64,000 bases of DNA from Thermomonas fusca DSM 15424 (GCF_000423885.1 NZ_AUIV01000015.1:50401-114400); one strand, 5' to 3'; positions 8,655 to 17,862 are shown, numbered from the stretch's first letter. Program-made: numbers and translations. The notes: a model not told the origin generated them from the sequence alone.

Positions 8655-9989
8655 TCAGCGCATCCGGAACAGCTCCTGGCGGAAGGCGCGCGCCTCCAGT
8701 CCGCTGGCAATCAGGTCGGCGTGCACCGCCGCGCCGAACCCGGCCGGCCCGCAGAACCACACGCCGGCCTCGCGCCAGTGCGGCACCACTGCGCGGATCG
8801 CCGCGCCATCGAGGAAGCCGTCGCGCGGGCTGATCCGCACGTGCAGGCGCACGTCGACCGAACGCGCCAGCGCCGCCAGCCGGTGCAAGGTCGGGCGATC
8901 GTCCACGTCAGTTGCGTAAAACAGGTCCACTTCGGCATGGCCGGGCTCGTGCTCCAGCTGCTGCATCCGTGCTAGGAACGGGGTGATGCCAATGCCGCCG
9001 GCAATCCAGATCTGACGCCGCTTGCCATCGGTGAAATCGAAGCAACCGTAGGGCCCCTCGACGGTGACCGCATCGCCCACGTGCAGCACCTGCGGCAGGG
9101 TGCGGGTGTGGTCGCCCAGCGCCTTGGTCACGAAGCGGATCATGCCGTTCTCAGGATGCCAGTCGGAGGCAATGGTGTAGGGGTGCGCGCCCTCGTGCCG
9201 CCGTGAGGCGACGAACGCGAACTGGCCGGCCTGATGACCGGCCCATCCCGGCTGCATGCCGATCTCCACCTTCAGCATGTCCAGCGGCGGCGGGAACACC
9301 TCCATCGCCTGCACGGTACCGCGCAACCTGCGGCCAGCGCCGATCCGCCCGGTCAGCGACACCAGCGCAGCCCAGCTGCCGACCAGCAGCGACAGGGCGA
9401 CCAGCCAGCCGACCGGCTGCCACCAGTACGCGCCATCCAGCAGCACCACGGTATGGAAGGCCAGCACCAGCCATGCCAGCGGGACCAGCCTGTGGGTGCG
9501 TGCGAACCAGTGGTAGGGAATGCGCCGCCACAGCGCCACCACCAGCAGGATCAGCAGCCCGTAGAAGGCGAACTCGCCGATTTCCTCGGCCAGACCGCGC
9601 TGGCCGCGCAGCCAGGCTTCCAACGCATCGGCAGGCGCCGCTCGCGGTCCGCGCGGGGGCCGCACCACCCAGCCCCAGCCGACCATCCACTTGCTGCCCA
9701 GTGCCCACCACCAGTGCAGCACCGCGGCCACCAGCGCGCCGATGCCCAGCCATTTGTGCAGGCGATACATCTTGTCCAGGCCGTCCAACCGCGTTTCCAG
9801 CCAGCGCCCGCGCAGCGCCAGCACCATTGCCGCGGCCATCCCCACGATCGCCACAACGCCTGTGTACTGCACCACCAGCCCGCGCCAGGCGAACCAGCCC
9901 CAGCCCGACGGCCAGGACACCACCGCCAGCGCGAACAGCAGGCTGGTTCCGGCCAGCAGCACCCACAACGTCCAGCGGATGTGTCTCAT
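8655..9989 (-). CDS. Ferric-reductase-like membrane flavohemoprotein (FRE/NOX type)
   Basis: The 444-residue protein has about six membrane helices with His residues spaced for heme binding (LHKWLG, VLHWWW, RTHRLVP, FHTVVL), then a cytosolic ferredoxin-NADP-reductase-like module: an FAD-binding segment (HPYTIAS), the NAD(P)-binding GGIGITPFLARM and a C-terminal CGPAGFG. The family moves electrons from NAD(P)H through FAD and heme to ferric iron or other acceptors across the membrane. The ATG at 9989 was chosen for a perfect AGGAGGA ribosome-binding site seven bases upstream. Its 3' end abuts the ABC remnant. Confidence 0.87.
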   Translation of the reverse strand: MRHIRWTLWVLLAGTSLLFALAVVSWPSGWGWFAWRGLVVQYTGVVAIVGMAAAMVLALRGRWLETRLDGLDKMYRLHKWLGIGALVAAVLHWWWALGSKWMVGWGWVVRPPRGPRAAPADALEAWLRGQRGLAEEIGEFAFYGLLILLVVALWRRIPYHWFARTHRLVPLAWLVLAFHTVVLLDGAYWWQPVGWLVALSLLVGSWAALVSLTGRIGAGRRLRGTVQAMEVFPPPLDMLKVEIGMQPGWAGHQAGQFAFVASRRHEGAHPYTIASDWHPENGMIRFVTKALGDHTRTLPQVLHVGDAVTVEGPYGCFDFTDGKRRQIWIAGGIGITPFLARMQQLEHEPGHAEVDLFYATDVDDRPTLHRLAALARSVDVRLHVRISPRDGFLDGAAIRAVVPHWREAGVWFCGPAGFGAAVHADLIASGLEARAFRQELFRMR

Positions 9990-10065
9990 GATCTTCCTCC
10001 TGCCCCGAGGTTGGCATGCCAACCTTACGCCACGCTTTGGCCGCCAGCCCGCCCGCAGCGGCGCC

Positions 10066-10995
10066 TCAGCGGTGGTCGCCGCCGCCGCAGTGCCGTGCTT
10101 CCAGCTGCAGGGTCACATGGTCGATGTCGAAGCGCGAATGCAGCATCCCGGCCAGCTCGGCCCGTAGCGCATCTGCATCACCGGCATCGTCCGCTAGCAG
10201 CACGTGCGCGGTGAGGATCGGTTCGCGCGAGCCCAGCGCCCACACGTGCAGGTCGTGGACGGTGGCCACGCCCGGCAGCGCCTGCATGGCGTCGCGCACC
10301 TCATCGATGTCCAGCCCCGCCGGCACGCCCTGCATCAGCACCTGCGCGGCCGCGCGCAGCAACAGCCAGGTGCGCGGCAGCACCCACAGGCCAATCAGCA
10401 CGGCGATCACCGGGTCGACCACGGTCCAACCGGTGAAGCGGATCAGCAGCGCGCCCGCGATCACCCCCAGCGAGCCCAGCATGTCGCTCCACACTTCCAT
10501 GTAGGCGCCGCGCACGTTGAGGCTTTCGCCCGCGCCCGCGGCCAGCAGCCGCATCGAGGCCAGGTTGACCAGCAGCCCGACCACGGCCACCACCAGCATC
10601 GCGTTCGACGCGACCGGCTGCGGCTCGCGGAAGCGCCCCAGCGCTTCCCACAGGATGAAACCGGCCACCACGAACAGCAGCCCACCGTTGACCAGCGCGC
10701 CGATCGCCTCCATCCGCGCATAGCCATAGGTGCGCTTCGCATCCGGCGGACGCCGGCTCATCCGCACCGCGAACAGCGCGATCCCCAGCGCCAGCACGTC
10801 GGTCATCATGTGCGCCGCATCCGACAGCAGCGCCAGGCTGTTGCTCAGCAGCCCGCCCACCACTTCCACCAGCAGGAACAGCAGGGTCAGCCCGAAGGCG
10901 ATCCAGAGCGGCCGCTCGTGGCGGATCTGCGCGGGCACATGGCTGTGCCCGTGTTCGTCATGCCCGTGCGGAGAATTCGGGTGGCCTGCGCCCAT
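10066..10995 (-). CDS. Cation diffusion facilitator (Zn/Co/Cd efflux, CzcD/ZitB-like)
   Basis: About 309 residues with a His-rich N-terminus (HGHDEHGHSH), six membrane helices and the CDF metal-site signature: SLALLSDAAHMMTD in helix 2 and VWSDMLGSLG in helix 5. A cytosolic C-terminal domain with HDLHVWALGS follows. CDF proteins are proton-driven divalent-metal exporters of the inner membrane. The ATG at 10995 was preferred over a GTG 11 codons upstream that lacks a ribosome-binding site; the choice only changes the tail. Metal specificity cannot be read from the sequence. Confidence 0.9.
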   Translation of the reverse strand: MGAGHPNSPHGHDEHGHSHVPAQIRHERPLWIAFGLTLLFLLVEVVGGLLSNSLALLSDAAHMMTDVLALGIALFAVRMSRRPPDAKRTYGYARMEAIGALVNGGLLFVVAGFILWEALGRFREPQPVASNAMLVVAVVGLLVNLASMRLLAAGAGESLNVRGAYMEVWSDMLGSLGVIAGALLIRFTGWTVVDPVIAVLIGLWVLPRTWLLLRAAAQVLMQGVPAGLDIDEVRDAMQALPGVATVHDLHVWALGSREPILTAHVLLADDAGDADALRAELAGMLHSRFDIDHVTLQLEARHCGGGDHR

Positions 10996-11094
10996 CGCCG
11001 TGGATTGCCAGATTGATATGCGCGGCACGCTAGCGAGACGCGCGTGGGTTACACAATTCCACCGCCTGCCGTCGCGCCGCAGGAGCCTGCGGCG

Positions 11095-12756
11095 TCAGGA
11101 CTTGCGCACGCGCGGCCACGCCGCCAGCAGCGCCCACAGCCCGCCGATGCCGGCGATCCAGGTCGAGATCGGCAGCGCCAGCAGCTTCGGGCCGCCCGCC
11201 TCCAGCGCGTACAGCACCGCCGCCACGATCAGCAGGCCGACGCCGAGGATCGAGGCCACCACCCGCCGCTGCATCGCCGCCAGCGTCTGCGCGATCTCGC
11301 GCAGGTCGGTCGAACGCATGCTCAGCTCGTGCCCGCCCTGCACCTGCTGCTGCAGCCAGGCGTGCAGCAGGCGCGGCATTTCCGGCGCGCGGGTGACCAG
11401 CTCCGGCATCCGCTTGCGCAGCTCGCCGGCCAGCCGCTTCGGGCTGTAGCGCTCGGCAAGAATCGCCTCCAGCACCGGCCTTGCCACCGCCCAGATGTCG
11501 ATCTTCGGATCCAGCTGGCGGCCCACGCCCTCGATGTTGAGCAGGGTCTTCTGCAGCAGGATCAGCTGCGGCTGCAGGGTGAGTTCGTAACGCTGCGCGG
11601 TGCGGAACAATTTCACCAGCACTTCCGCCAGCGAAATCTCGCTCAGCGGACGGGTGAAGTACGGCTCGCAGACCGCGCGCACCGCCGCTTCCAGCTCGTC
11701 GATGCGGATATGCGGCGGCATCCAGCCCGCCTGCACGTGCAGTTCGGCGATACGCCGGTAATCGCGGTTGAAGATGGCCATGAAGTTCTCGGCGAGCCAG
11801 TATTGGTCGTCGCTGGAAAGCTGGCCCATGATCCCGAAGTCCAGCGCGATGAAGCGCGGATCGGCCTTGCGCCCGGAGTCCACCCAGATGTTGCCGGCGT
11901 GGGCATCGGCGTGGAAGAAGTTGTCGCGGAATACCTGCTGGTAGAACACCCGCACACCCTTCGCCGCCAGCGCCTTGCGGTCGATCCCGGCGGCATCCAG
12001 TGCGGCGATGTCGTCGGACGGAATGCCGCGCACCCGCTCCATGGTCATCGCGCGCTCGGCGGTGTGGCTCCAGATCACTTCCGGCACGTACAGGTCCGGC
12101 GAGTCCAGCCAGTTGCGCCGCAGCAGGCTGGCGTTGCCGGCCTCGCGCTGCAGGTCGAGCTCGGCGGCCAGGGTGTTCTCGATCTCGGCGACGATCTCCC
12201 GCGGGCGGATCTTGTCGGCGCTCGGGTGAGTGCGGTCGACGATGCCGGCCACGTTCTTGAGCAGCGCGATATCGGAGGCGATCAGCCTGGCGATGTCCGG
12301 CCGCAGCACCTTGACCACCACCTCGCGGCCGTCGTGCAACGTGGCCGCATGCACCTGGGCGATGCTGGCGGAGGCCAGCGGGGTGGTATCGAACGCCGCA
12401 TAGGCATCAGTGATGCCGCGACCCAGCGCCGCTTCCACCAGTGCGCGGGCCTGCACGCCGTCGAACGGCGCCACCCGGTCCTGCAGCTGGGTCAGCTCTT
12501 CGGCGATGTCCGGCGGCACCAGGTCGCGACGGGTCGAGAGGATCTGCCCGAACTTGACGAAAATCGGCCCCAGTTCCTGCAGCGCCAACCGCAGCCGCGC
12601 GCCGCGCGACTGGGTGGCCACTTCGCGCGAGGCGCGCGGCACGAACGGCCGCATCAGCTTGAGCCAGCGCTCGGCCGGGGTGCCATCCAGCAGGTCGTCC
12701 AGCCGGTAGCGCAGCAGCACCCGGCCGATTTTCCACGCACGCAGCGCCGACCTCAT
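11095..12756 (-). CDS. ubiB: UbiB, ubiquinone-biosynthesis atypical kinase/ATPase
   Basis: The 553-residue protein has the ABC1/ADCK/UbiB signature: the KxGQ motif (VKFGQILSTRRDLVPP, about residues 66-81), a kinase-like core with HADAHAGN and LDFG in place of the HRD and DFG loops, and two C-terminal membrane helices. UbiB is needed for ubiquinone synthesis and is thought to extract or present lipid precursors to the Ubi complex by ATP hydrolysis. The ATG overlaps the ubiJ stop by four bases (ATGA), so the two are translationally coupled. Length matches E. coli UbiB (546). Confidence 0.95.
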   Translation of the reverse strand: MRSALRAWKIGRVLLRYRLDDLLDGTPAERWLKLMRPFVPRASREVATQSRGARLRLALQELGPIFVKFGQILSTRRDLVPPDIAEELTQLQDRVAPFDGVQARALVEAALGRGITDAYAAFDTTPLASASIAQVHAATLHDGREVVVKVLRPDIARLIASDIALLKNVAGIVDRTHPSADKIRPREIVAEIENTLAAELDLQREAGNASLLRRNWLDSPDLYVPEVIWSHTAERAMTMERVRGIPSDDIAALDAAGIDRKALAAKGVRVFYQQVFRDNFFHADAHAGNIWVDSGRKADPRFIALDFGIMGQLSSDDQYWLAENFMAIFNRDYRRIAELHVQAGWMPPHIRIDELEAAVRAVCEPYFTRPLSEISLAEVLVKLFRTAQRYELTLQPQLILLQKTLLNIEGVGRQLDPKIDIWAVARPVLEAILAERYSPKRLAGELRKRMPELVTRAPEMPRLLHAWLQQQVQGGHELSMRSTDLREIAQTLAAMQRRVVASILGVGLLIVAAVLYALEAGGPKLLALPISTWIAGIGGLWALLAAWPRVRKS

Positions 12757-13391
12757 GCGGCCAGGCCCCGCTCGCGGTGCAGCCGGACGATCTTGGCGGC
12801 GATCCGCTCGACATCATCACGCAGCGCATCCACGTCGTCGTGGAAAGCATCGAGCTCGGCGCGCGGCACCACGTCGCGGCTTTCCTCGGTGACGTATTCG
12901 GCCGCCATGCCGGCAAGGTTGCGGCCGGCGATTTGCGCCTGCTGCAGTGCCACGCGCACGGCCTTGGCAATCTGCACGCCGAGCACTTCGCCGAACACTT
13001 GGACGAACGGCAGCTGCCAGTCGGGATCGAAGCCCTGCGCCAGCTTCTGCAGCCGGCGCGCCAGTTCGGCATCGCCCTCGATGCGCAGCTTGCCCACCGG
13101 TGGCGCGTTGCTGCTGCGGAACATCGGAAGCTGCTGGATCAGCCCGCCCAGGGTGGCGCGCACGCCCAGGTCGGGCTCGACATCGGCATCCGGCGGGCCC
13201 ACCCGCAGGGCCTGGTCTTCCACCCGTACCTGCAGCGCCAGCGGGGGCGAGGCCAGGATCAGCACGACCCGCTGGCCGTCCAGCGCACGCAGGCCGGTGC
13301 GGGTATCTTCATCCAGCGCCAGCGCGCGGTTGAGCGCCAGCTCCAGCGCGCGGCCGGCGGGTTTTTTCCAGTTGAAGGCGGGCTCGGTCAT
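12753..13391 (-). CDS. ubiJ: UbiJ, SCP2-domain accessory factor of ubiquinone synthesis
   Basis: The 212-residue protein has an N-terminal SCP2-like lipid-binding fold (residues about 10-120) and a charged, helical, coiled-coil-prone C-terminus (VDALRDDVERIAAKIVRLHRER), the organisation of UbiJ. UbiJ binds ubiquinone intermediates and scaffolds the soluble Ubi complex. It directly precedes and overlaps ubiB. In E. coli the order is ubiE-ubiJ-ubiB; no ubiE is seen here. Sequence identity is low in this family, so context carries much of the weight. Confidence 0.88.
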   Translation of the reverse strand: MTEPAFNWKKPAGRALELALNRALALDEDTRTGLRALDGQRVVLILASPPLALQVRVEDQALRVGPPDADVEPDLGVRATLGGLIQQLPMFRSSNAPPVGKLRIEGDAELARRLQKLAQGFDPDWQLPFVQVFGEVLGVQIAKAVRVALQQAQIAGRNLAGMAAEYVTEESRDVVPRAELDAFHDDVDALRDDVERIAAKIVRLHRERGLAA

Positions 13392-13446
13392 GGGCGCATT
13401 GTAGGGCCGCTGGCGCGATGGCAGCGCCCACCTGAAAGCGGAGTGT

Positions 13447-13602
13447 TCAGGCCCGTTTGCGCAGGTAGGCAGCCACCGCCAGGATCAGGAACACGACGAA
13501 CAGCACCTTGGCGATGTGGGCCGCCATGCCGGCCAGTCCGCTGAACCCGGGGAAGGCGGCGATCAGCGCGATGACCATGAAAACAACGGCGTAATGCAGG
13601 AT
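13447..13602 (-). CDS. DUF1328 small membrane protein with non-canonical start codon
   Basis: The frame encodes about 51 residues matching DUF1328/YtjA proteins: two membrane helices around a GFSGLAGMAAHIAKVLF centre and a short basic tail (YLRKRA). Family members normally begin M-L-x-Y-A. Here the equivalent codons are ATC-CTG-CAT-TAC-GCC, so the start Met is replaced by Ile. A good ribosome-binding sequence (GGAAGGG) sits at the proper distance before this ATC. The next in-frame ATG (13578) would remove half of helix 1, and no ATG, GTG or TTG lies between the upstream stop and ATC. It may use a rare start, be silenced, or carry a sequencing error. Confidence 0.6.
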   Translation of the reverse strand: MLHYAVVFMVIALIAAFPGFSGLAGMAAHIAKVLFVVFLILAVAAYLRKRA

Positions 13603-13734
13603 CGGACCCTTCCATTTGGCCGCGCCGGATCGACGCGTCGCCAGCTGGCCGCGCAGCGATCACATCGGAGTGAAAGCGCACCCGCCGGGCTGGCGGCGGA
13701 GCCGCGGCCGGGCGCCGCCGCGCGCTGTCGCGAA

Positions 13735-14730
13735 TCAGCGTGCCAGCGAAGCCTGCAGGCGCGCCAGTCCCTCGGCCATCGTCACTTTCGGCAGGTAGCC
13801 GAAGTCGCGCGTGGCCGGCGCCATCGAATACCAGTGCGCGGTGCTCAGCTGCTCGGCCAGGAAGCGGGTCATCGGTGGGTCGCCGCGCAGCGGCAGCGCG
13901 GTCCACAGCGCTTCACAGACTGCACCGATCGCATAGGCGGCGCGGAACGGCAGGGTTGCATGCACTTCCGGTGCACCCGCCGCGCGCAGCAGGCCGTTGA
14001 GCACGTCGCGCAGCGGCCAGGGGTCGCCGTTGCTGATGAAGTAGGCGCGGCCGGCGCAGGTGGCGCCCGCATGCAGGTGATCCAGTGCATCCACGTGGGC
14101 TTGCGCGGCGTTGTCGATGTAGGTGGTGTCGACCAGGTTGTCGCCGCTGCCCACCAGCCGCAGGCGGCCGCTGCGGGCGCGCTCCACCAGCTTGGGCAGG
14201 ATCTGGGTGTCGCCCGGCCCCCAGATCAGCCGGGGGCGCAGCGCGATGGTGGCCAGCGCCGCGTCGTTGGCGGCCAGGACTTCGCGTTCGGCGATGATTT
14301 TCGTCGTGGCGTAATGCGCCTTCACGCCCTCGCCGTAGGGCACTTCGTCAGCCGACGCGCCTTCCACCGGATGGGTCGCGCGATGGGCAACGCTGGGGGT
14401 GGAGGTGTGGACCAGCCGGCCGATCGCGTGCGCGCGGCAGGCGGCGATCACGTTGCGGGTGCCGGTCACGTTGGCATCGAAATAGCTCTGGTAACTGCCC
14501 CAGGTGCCGGCCTTGGCGGCGTTGTGCAGCACCGCGTCGAAGCCTTCCGCGAACGCCGCCAGCACCGCTTCGCGGTCGGCCAGGTCGCCCTGCAGCTGGC
14601 GCACGCCCAGTGCGTCCAGCGCCGCGTGGCGGCTGCGGCTGAAGCTGGCGACCTCTTGTCCCCGCGCCAGCAGCGCGCGGCACAGCGCCTGGCCGAGGAA
14701 ACCGCCGCCACCGGTGACGAGCAGCTTCAT
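13735..14730 (-). CDS. oleD: OleD, 2-alkyl-3-oxoalkanoate (beta-ketoacid) reductase
   Basis: The 331-residue extended short-chain dehydrogenase has an N-terminal Rossmann motif (TGGGGFLG), HTSTPSV containing the active-site Ser, and the catalytic YxxxK at Tyr140-Lys144. OleD reduces the 2-alkyl-3-ketoalkanoic acid made by OleA to the beta-hydroxy acid with NADPH. Its ATG overlaps the stop of oleC by four bases, so OleC and OleD are co-translated, matching their known physical complex with OleB. The frame is open far upstream antisense to nothing useful; the ATG at 14730 is the natural start. Confidence 0.93.
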   Translation of the reverse strand: MKLLVTGGGGFLGQALCRALLARGQEVASFSRSRHAALDALGVRQLQGDLADREAVLAAFAEGFDAVLHNAAKAGTWGSYQSYFDANVTGTRNVIAACRAHAIGRLVHTSTPSVAHRATHPVEGASADEVPYGEGVKAHYATTKIIAEREVLAANDAALATIALRPRLIWGPGDTQILPKLVERARSGRLRLVGSGDNLVDTTYIDNAAQAHVDALDHLHAGATCAGRAYFISNGDPWPLRDVLNGLLRAAGAPEVHATLPFRAAYAIGAVCEALWTALPLRGDPPMTRFLAEQLSTAHWYSMAPATRDFGYLPKVTMAEGLARLQASLAR

Positions 14731-16379
14731 GCCCTGCCCCCCGCGGGTTGCGCCGCCGCCCATGCCGCCAGCTTCTCGCGGCCGATCTTGGCGTTGTGGC
14801 GGATGTCCACCGGGAAGGCTTTGGGGTGGTGCAGGAAGCGCTCGATCCTGGCGGTGTGCACGAAGCCTTCCGCGATGTGGCGCAGCTCGTCGGCGACTTC
14901 CGCCACCTCGGCCTGCGCGCCCGGCTTCAGTTCGAACACCAGCACCGGCGTCTGCGCGCCCTTGGCACCGATGCCGACCAGCGCCGTGCGCAGCACCTGC
15001 GGGTGGGTGTTGAATACCGGTTCGACCTGCTCGGTGCACAGCGTGGTCTGCGCATCGACGACCACCCGCTGCGACTTGCGCCCGCAGAACCACAGCCGGC
15101 CTTCGCCGTCGAACCAGCCGAGGTCGCCCATGCGGTGGACGATGCGCGTGCTGCCATCGGGCAGGGTTTCGCGGATCTTCGCCAGCGCGGTCTGCGCGTC
15201 GCGGTTGAAGTAGGTGTCGGTGGCGCTGGGACCGGCGACGGTGATTTCGCCGACCTGCCCGGGCGCGACCTGCAGTGCGTCGTTCCAGTGGGGAATCGCG
15301 GCGTCGTCGATGCGGATGATGCGCACGGTGTTGCCGGGTACAGGCCGGCCCACGCAGGTGCCCGCGCCCGCTTCGGTGCGCGCGCGCAGGATCAGCAGTT
15401 CGCGGCCCTCGATCACCGCCACCGGCAGGCATTCGGTGGCGCCGTAGGGAGTCCACAGCTGCGCATCGGCCGGCAGCAGCTCCAGCATCCGCCGCACCAC
15501 GTCGGGCGGCACCGGCGCCCCGGCGCTGGTCACGCGCTTCACGGTGGGCAGCTTTTCGCCGTGCGCGGCCAGTACGCCCATCAGTGCCGGAGAGCCGAAC
15601 AGCTGGGTCACGCCGAAGCGTTCGATCGCCGCGTGCAGCTTGCGCGGATCGGCCTTGGCCGGGCGCGTGGGGTCCATGTCGGGAATGATGCTGGTCAGCC
15701 CCAGCGCGGGGTCGAACAGGGCAAACGGCGGGAAGGTGGGGAAATCGATGCCGCCCGCGCCGATCCCGAACGCCTCTCCCAGCATCGCGATCTGGGCGAC
15801 GAAGTGCCGGTGCCGGTACACCACGCCCTTGGGCACGCCGGTGCTGCCGCTGGTGAATAGGATCGCGGCCACGTCCTCGCCGTCGGTCGCGGCCAGCTGC
15901 GGGCCGGCGCCGGCGCCTTCGGCCTCGACGCGCGCCAGGGTGGTGTCGGCCAGCAGCGGCCAGCGTCCGGTGCTGATGCGCACCGATGCTGATTTCGCCC
16001 AGCCCAGCAGCGCCTTCGCCAGCATGGCCAGCGGAATGCCGATGAACGCTTCCGGCCGCGCCTCGTCCAGGCACTGTTTAAGCGCGCGCTTGTCGATGCC
16101 GGGATCCACCAGTACCGGCACCGCGCCGGCCTTGAACAGCGCGAACATCAGCAGGAAGAACTCCGGCGTCGGCCGCACCATCACCACCGCGCGGGTGCCG
16201 CGACGGATGCCGCGTCCGGCAAGGCCCGCGGCGATGGCGTCGCTGCGCGCGTCCAGCTGGGCATAGGTCAGCGCCACCTCATAGCGGCCGCGCGCGCCGG
16301 GGCAGCGCATCGCCACCTGGTCGGGGTGCTGGCGGGCCAGCCGCGGCAGCGCGGCGGCGATGTTGCAGGGTTCGGTCAT
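14727..16379 (-). CDS. oleC: OleC, olefin beta-lactone synthetase (AMP-dependent)
   Basis: About 550 residues of the acyl-CoA synthetase/luciferase superfamily. The AMP-binding P-loop is TSGSTGVPKG, followed by the YGATE motif (A5) and a C-terminal lid with a GDLGWFD motif (A7) and the conserved Lys region near the end (NAKIGREKL). OleC uses ATP to turn a beta-hydroxy acid into a beta-lactone. The ATG at 16379 is 14 codons inside a longer open frame and gives the family's usual N-terminus. It directly precedes oleD and is divergent from a cysteine-cluster gene. Confidence 0.93.
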   Translation of the reverse strand: MTEPCNIAAALPRLARQHPDQVAMRCPGARGRYEVALTYAQLDARSDAIAAGLAGRGIRRGTRAVVMVRPTPEFFLLMFALFKAGAVPVLVDPGIDKRALKQCLDEARPEAFIGIPLAMLAKALLGWAKSASVRISTGRWPLLADTTLARVEAEGAGAGPQLAATDGEDVAAILFTSGSTGVPKGVVYRHRHFVAQIAMLGEAFGIGAGGIDFPTFPPFALFDPALGLTSIIPDMDPTRPAKADPRKLHAAIERFGVTQLFGSPALMGVLAAHGEKLPTVKRVTSAGAPVPPDVVRRMLELLPADAQLWTPYGATECLPVAVIEGRELLILRARTEAGAGTCVGRPVPGNTVRIIRIDDAAIPHWNDALQVAPGQVGEITVAGPSATDTYFNRDAQTALAKIRETLPDGSTRIVHRMGDLGWFDGEGRLWFCGRKSQRVVVDAQTTLCTEQVEPVFNTHPQVLRTALVGIGAKGAQTPVLVFELKPGAQAEVAEVADELRHIAEGFVHTARIERFLHHPKAFPVDIRHNAKIGREKLAAWAAAQPAGGRA

Positions 16380-16474
16380 GCCGGCATTATCGCCCGCCCC
16401 CCTTGCGCGCCGGCCCGGCACGGAAAAAAATCGCGTCCCTGTCCCGATCTTCGCCGCGCAAGGCCCGGCCTTCC

Positions 16475-16900
16475 ATGCATCCCTGCCTGACCTGCGGCGC
16501 CTGCTGCACCCAGTACCGCGTTGCCTTCCACTGGATGGAATCGGACGAGGTCACGCCCGGCGGCGTGCCGGCCGCGCTCACCGAGAAACTCGACGGCCAC
16601 CGCCTGTGCATGCAGGGCACCTTCTCCGCGCCGATCCGCTGCGTGGCGCTGGATGCCGACATCGGCAAGTACTCGCGCTGCAGCATCCATCCCAACCGGC
16701 CATCGGTCTGCCGCGAGGTCGAAGCCTCGTTCGAATTCGGCCGCCCCAGCGCGCAGTGCGACAAGGCGCGGCTGGCGTTCGGCCTGCACGTGCTGACTGC
16801 CGCCGACTGGCGCTGGCGCGACTGCGCCGACAACGACGACCACCCGGACGACAGCGGCAACAGCCCGTTGCCGCCTGCGATGCCGCCCGTCGCCGCCTGA
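16475..16900 (+). CDS. YkgJ-family cysteine-cluster protein
   Basis: The 141-residue protein opens with MHPCLTCGACC, the CxxCxxCC arrangement of YkgJ/UPF0153 proteins that may bind Zn or an Fe-S cluster, and has further conserved Cys residues (RCSIHPNRPSVCREV, SAQCDKAR). The function of the family is unknown. The ATG at 16475 was chosen because it places the Cys cluster at the N-terminus as in the family. It is transcribed divergently from oleC and together with the following SDR gene forms a plus-strand island between oleC and oleB. Confidence 0.87.
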   Translation: MHPCLTCGACCTQYRVAFHWMESDEVTPGGVPAALTEKLDGHRLCMQGTFSAPIRCVALDADIGKYSRCSIHPNRPSVCREVEASFEFGRPSAQCDKARLAFGLHVLTAADWRWRDCADNDDHPDDSGNSPLPPAMPPVAA

Positions 16901-16979
16901 GCGTCCGGTTGATCCCGATCAAAACGCCCGCCGGCACGGGCGCGCAGGCTGGCCATCCACCCATGCGGAGGAGTGCGAG

Positions 16980-17717
16980 ATGAGCGGAAAACTGGAAGGC
17001 AAGGTCGCCCTGGTCACCGGCGGCGCGCGCGGGATCGGCGCGGCCATCGTCCGCCGGCTGCACGCCGATGGCGCCCGCGTTGCGATCACCGATGTGCTGG
17101 ACGATGCCGGCCGCGCGCTGGCGGCGGAACTGGGCGAACGCACCGCGTATTTCCACCACGACGTCGGCGACGAAGCCGCGTGGGTGGATACGCTGGCAGC
17201 GGCCACCGCCCGCTTCGGCGGCCTGCACGTGCTGGTCAACAACGCCGGCATCTTCCATCCCGGCCAGATCGCCGACGCTGCGGTCAGCGACGTCGAGCAG
17301 CAGTTCCGGGTCAACCAGCTGGGCCCCTTCCTCGGCATGAAGCATGCGCAGGCGCCGTTGCGCGCGGCTGGCGGCGGCAGCATCGTCAACATCAGCTCGA
17401 TCGCCGGCCAGCTGGGCTTCCCCAACGCGGCCGCCTACGTGGGCACCAAGTGGGCGGTGCGCGGGATGACCAAGACCGCCGCGCTGGAACTGGCGCCCGC
17501 GCAGATCCGGGTGAACTCGGTGCATCCGGGTTTCATCGACACGCCGATGCTGGACAACAACCCGCCGGAGGCCAACCAGGCCGGCATCGAAGCCACGCCG
17601 CTCAAGCGCATCGGCAAGCCCGAGGAAATCGCCGCCGCGGTGGCCTTCCTGGCCGGCCCGGATGCCGGCTTCGTCACCGGCGCGGAGCTGACGGTGGACG
17701 GCGGCTGGATTCTCTAA
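16980..17717 (+). CDS. Short-chain dehydrogenase (3alpha/20beta-hydroxysteroid-dehydrogenase-like)
   Basis: The 245-residue classical SDR has the cofactor motif TGGARGIG (about 14-21), NNAG (about 87-90), catalytic Ser in NISSIAG, and the YxxxK pair in AYVGTKWAV. The HPGFIDTPM and C-terminal VDGGWIL are also typical. The presence of Asp after strand 2 (TDV) suggests NAD(H) preference. A strong GGAGGAG ribosome-binding site supports the ATG at 16980. Substrate is unknown. Its position inside the ole locus does not show a role in olefin synthesis. Confidence 0.87.
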   Translation: MSGKLEGKVALVTGGARGIGAAIVRRLHADGARVAITDVLDDAGRALAAELGERTAYFHHDVGDEAAWVDTLAAATARFGGLHVLVNNAGIFHPGQIADAAVSDVEQQFRVNQLGPFLGMKHAQAPLRAAGGGSIVNISSIAGQLGFPNAAAYVGTKWAVRGMTKTAALELAPAQIRVNSVHPGFIDTPMLDNNPPEANQAGIEATPLKRIGKPEEIAAAVAFLAGPDAGFVTGAELTVDGGWIL

Positions 17718-17727
17718 CGCCAGCAAT

Positions 17728-17862
17728 CACCGCGGGAGCCGGCCAGCCGGACGGCAGCGGCCTCGCAAGTCGCTCCCCGATACTCGCTTGGTTGCGAGGC
17801 CGCTGCCGTCCGGCTGGCCTCGCAACTTGTGGTGCCGTCCTTCCGTCGATACTCCCGCGGTG
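17728..17862. repeat. Large stem-loop element between convergent genes (28-nt perfect arms, 23-nt loop)
   Basis: A perfect inverted repeat has arms at 17741-17768 and 17792-17819 and a loop at 17769-17791. An additional 11-base perfect outer arm pair lies at 17728-17738 and 17852-17862. The loop reads GTCGCTCC at its left end and TCGCTTGG at its right end. The same loop, in opposite orientation, is found in the stem-loop at 31301-31379, whose arms are different. The sequence 17814-17858 looks like a degenerate partial copy of the left arm and loop. It could end transcription of both converging genes, but there is no T-tract. Confidence 0.85.

Noticed and set aside
8367..8975. A complete 202-residue ABC-type protein
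   Set aside because: After Walker A the frame has no ABC motifs and is antisense to the reductase gene; only the first part is a remnant.
13735..16074. Possible OleC-OleD fusion suggested by a 779-codon open frame
   Set aside because: The frame upstream of 14730 is not the OleC frame. OleC is read in another frame and ends four bases inside oleD, so these are two separate, coupled genes.
17741..17819. Stem-loop as an ordinary rho-independent terminator
   Set aside because: There is no T-tract on either side, and its loop is shared with an element inside a coding region, so a simple terminator does not explain it.
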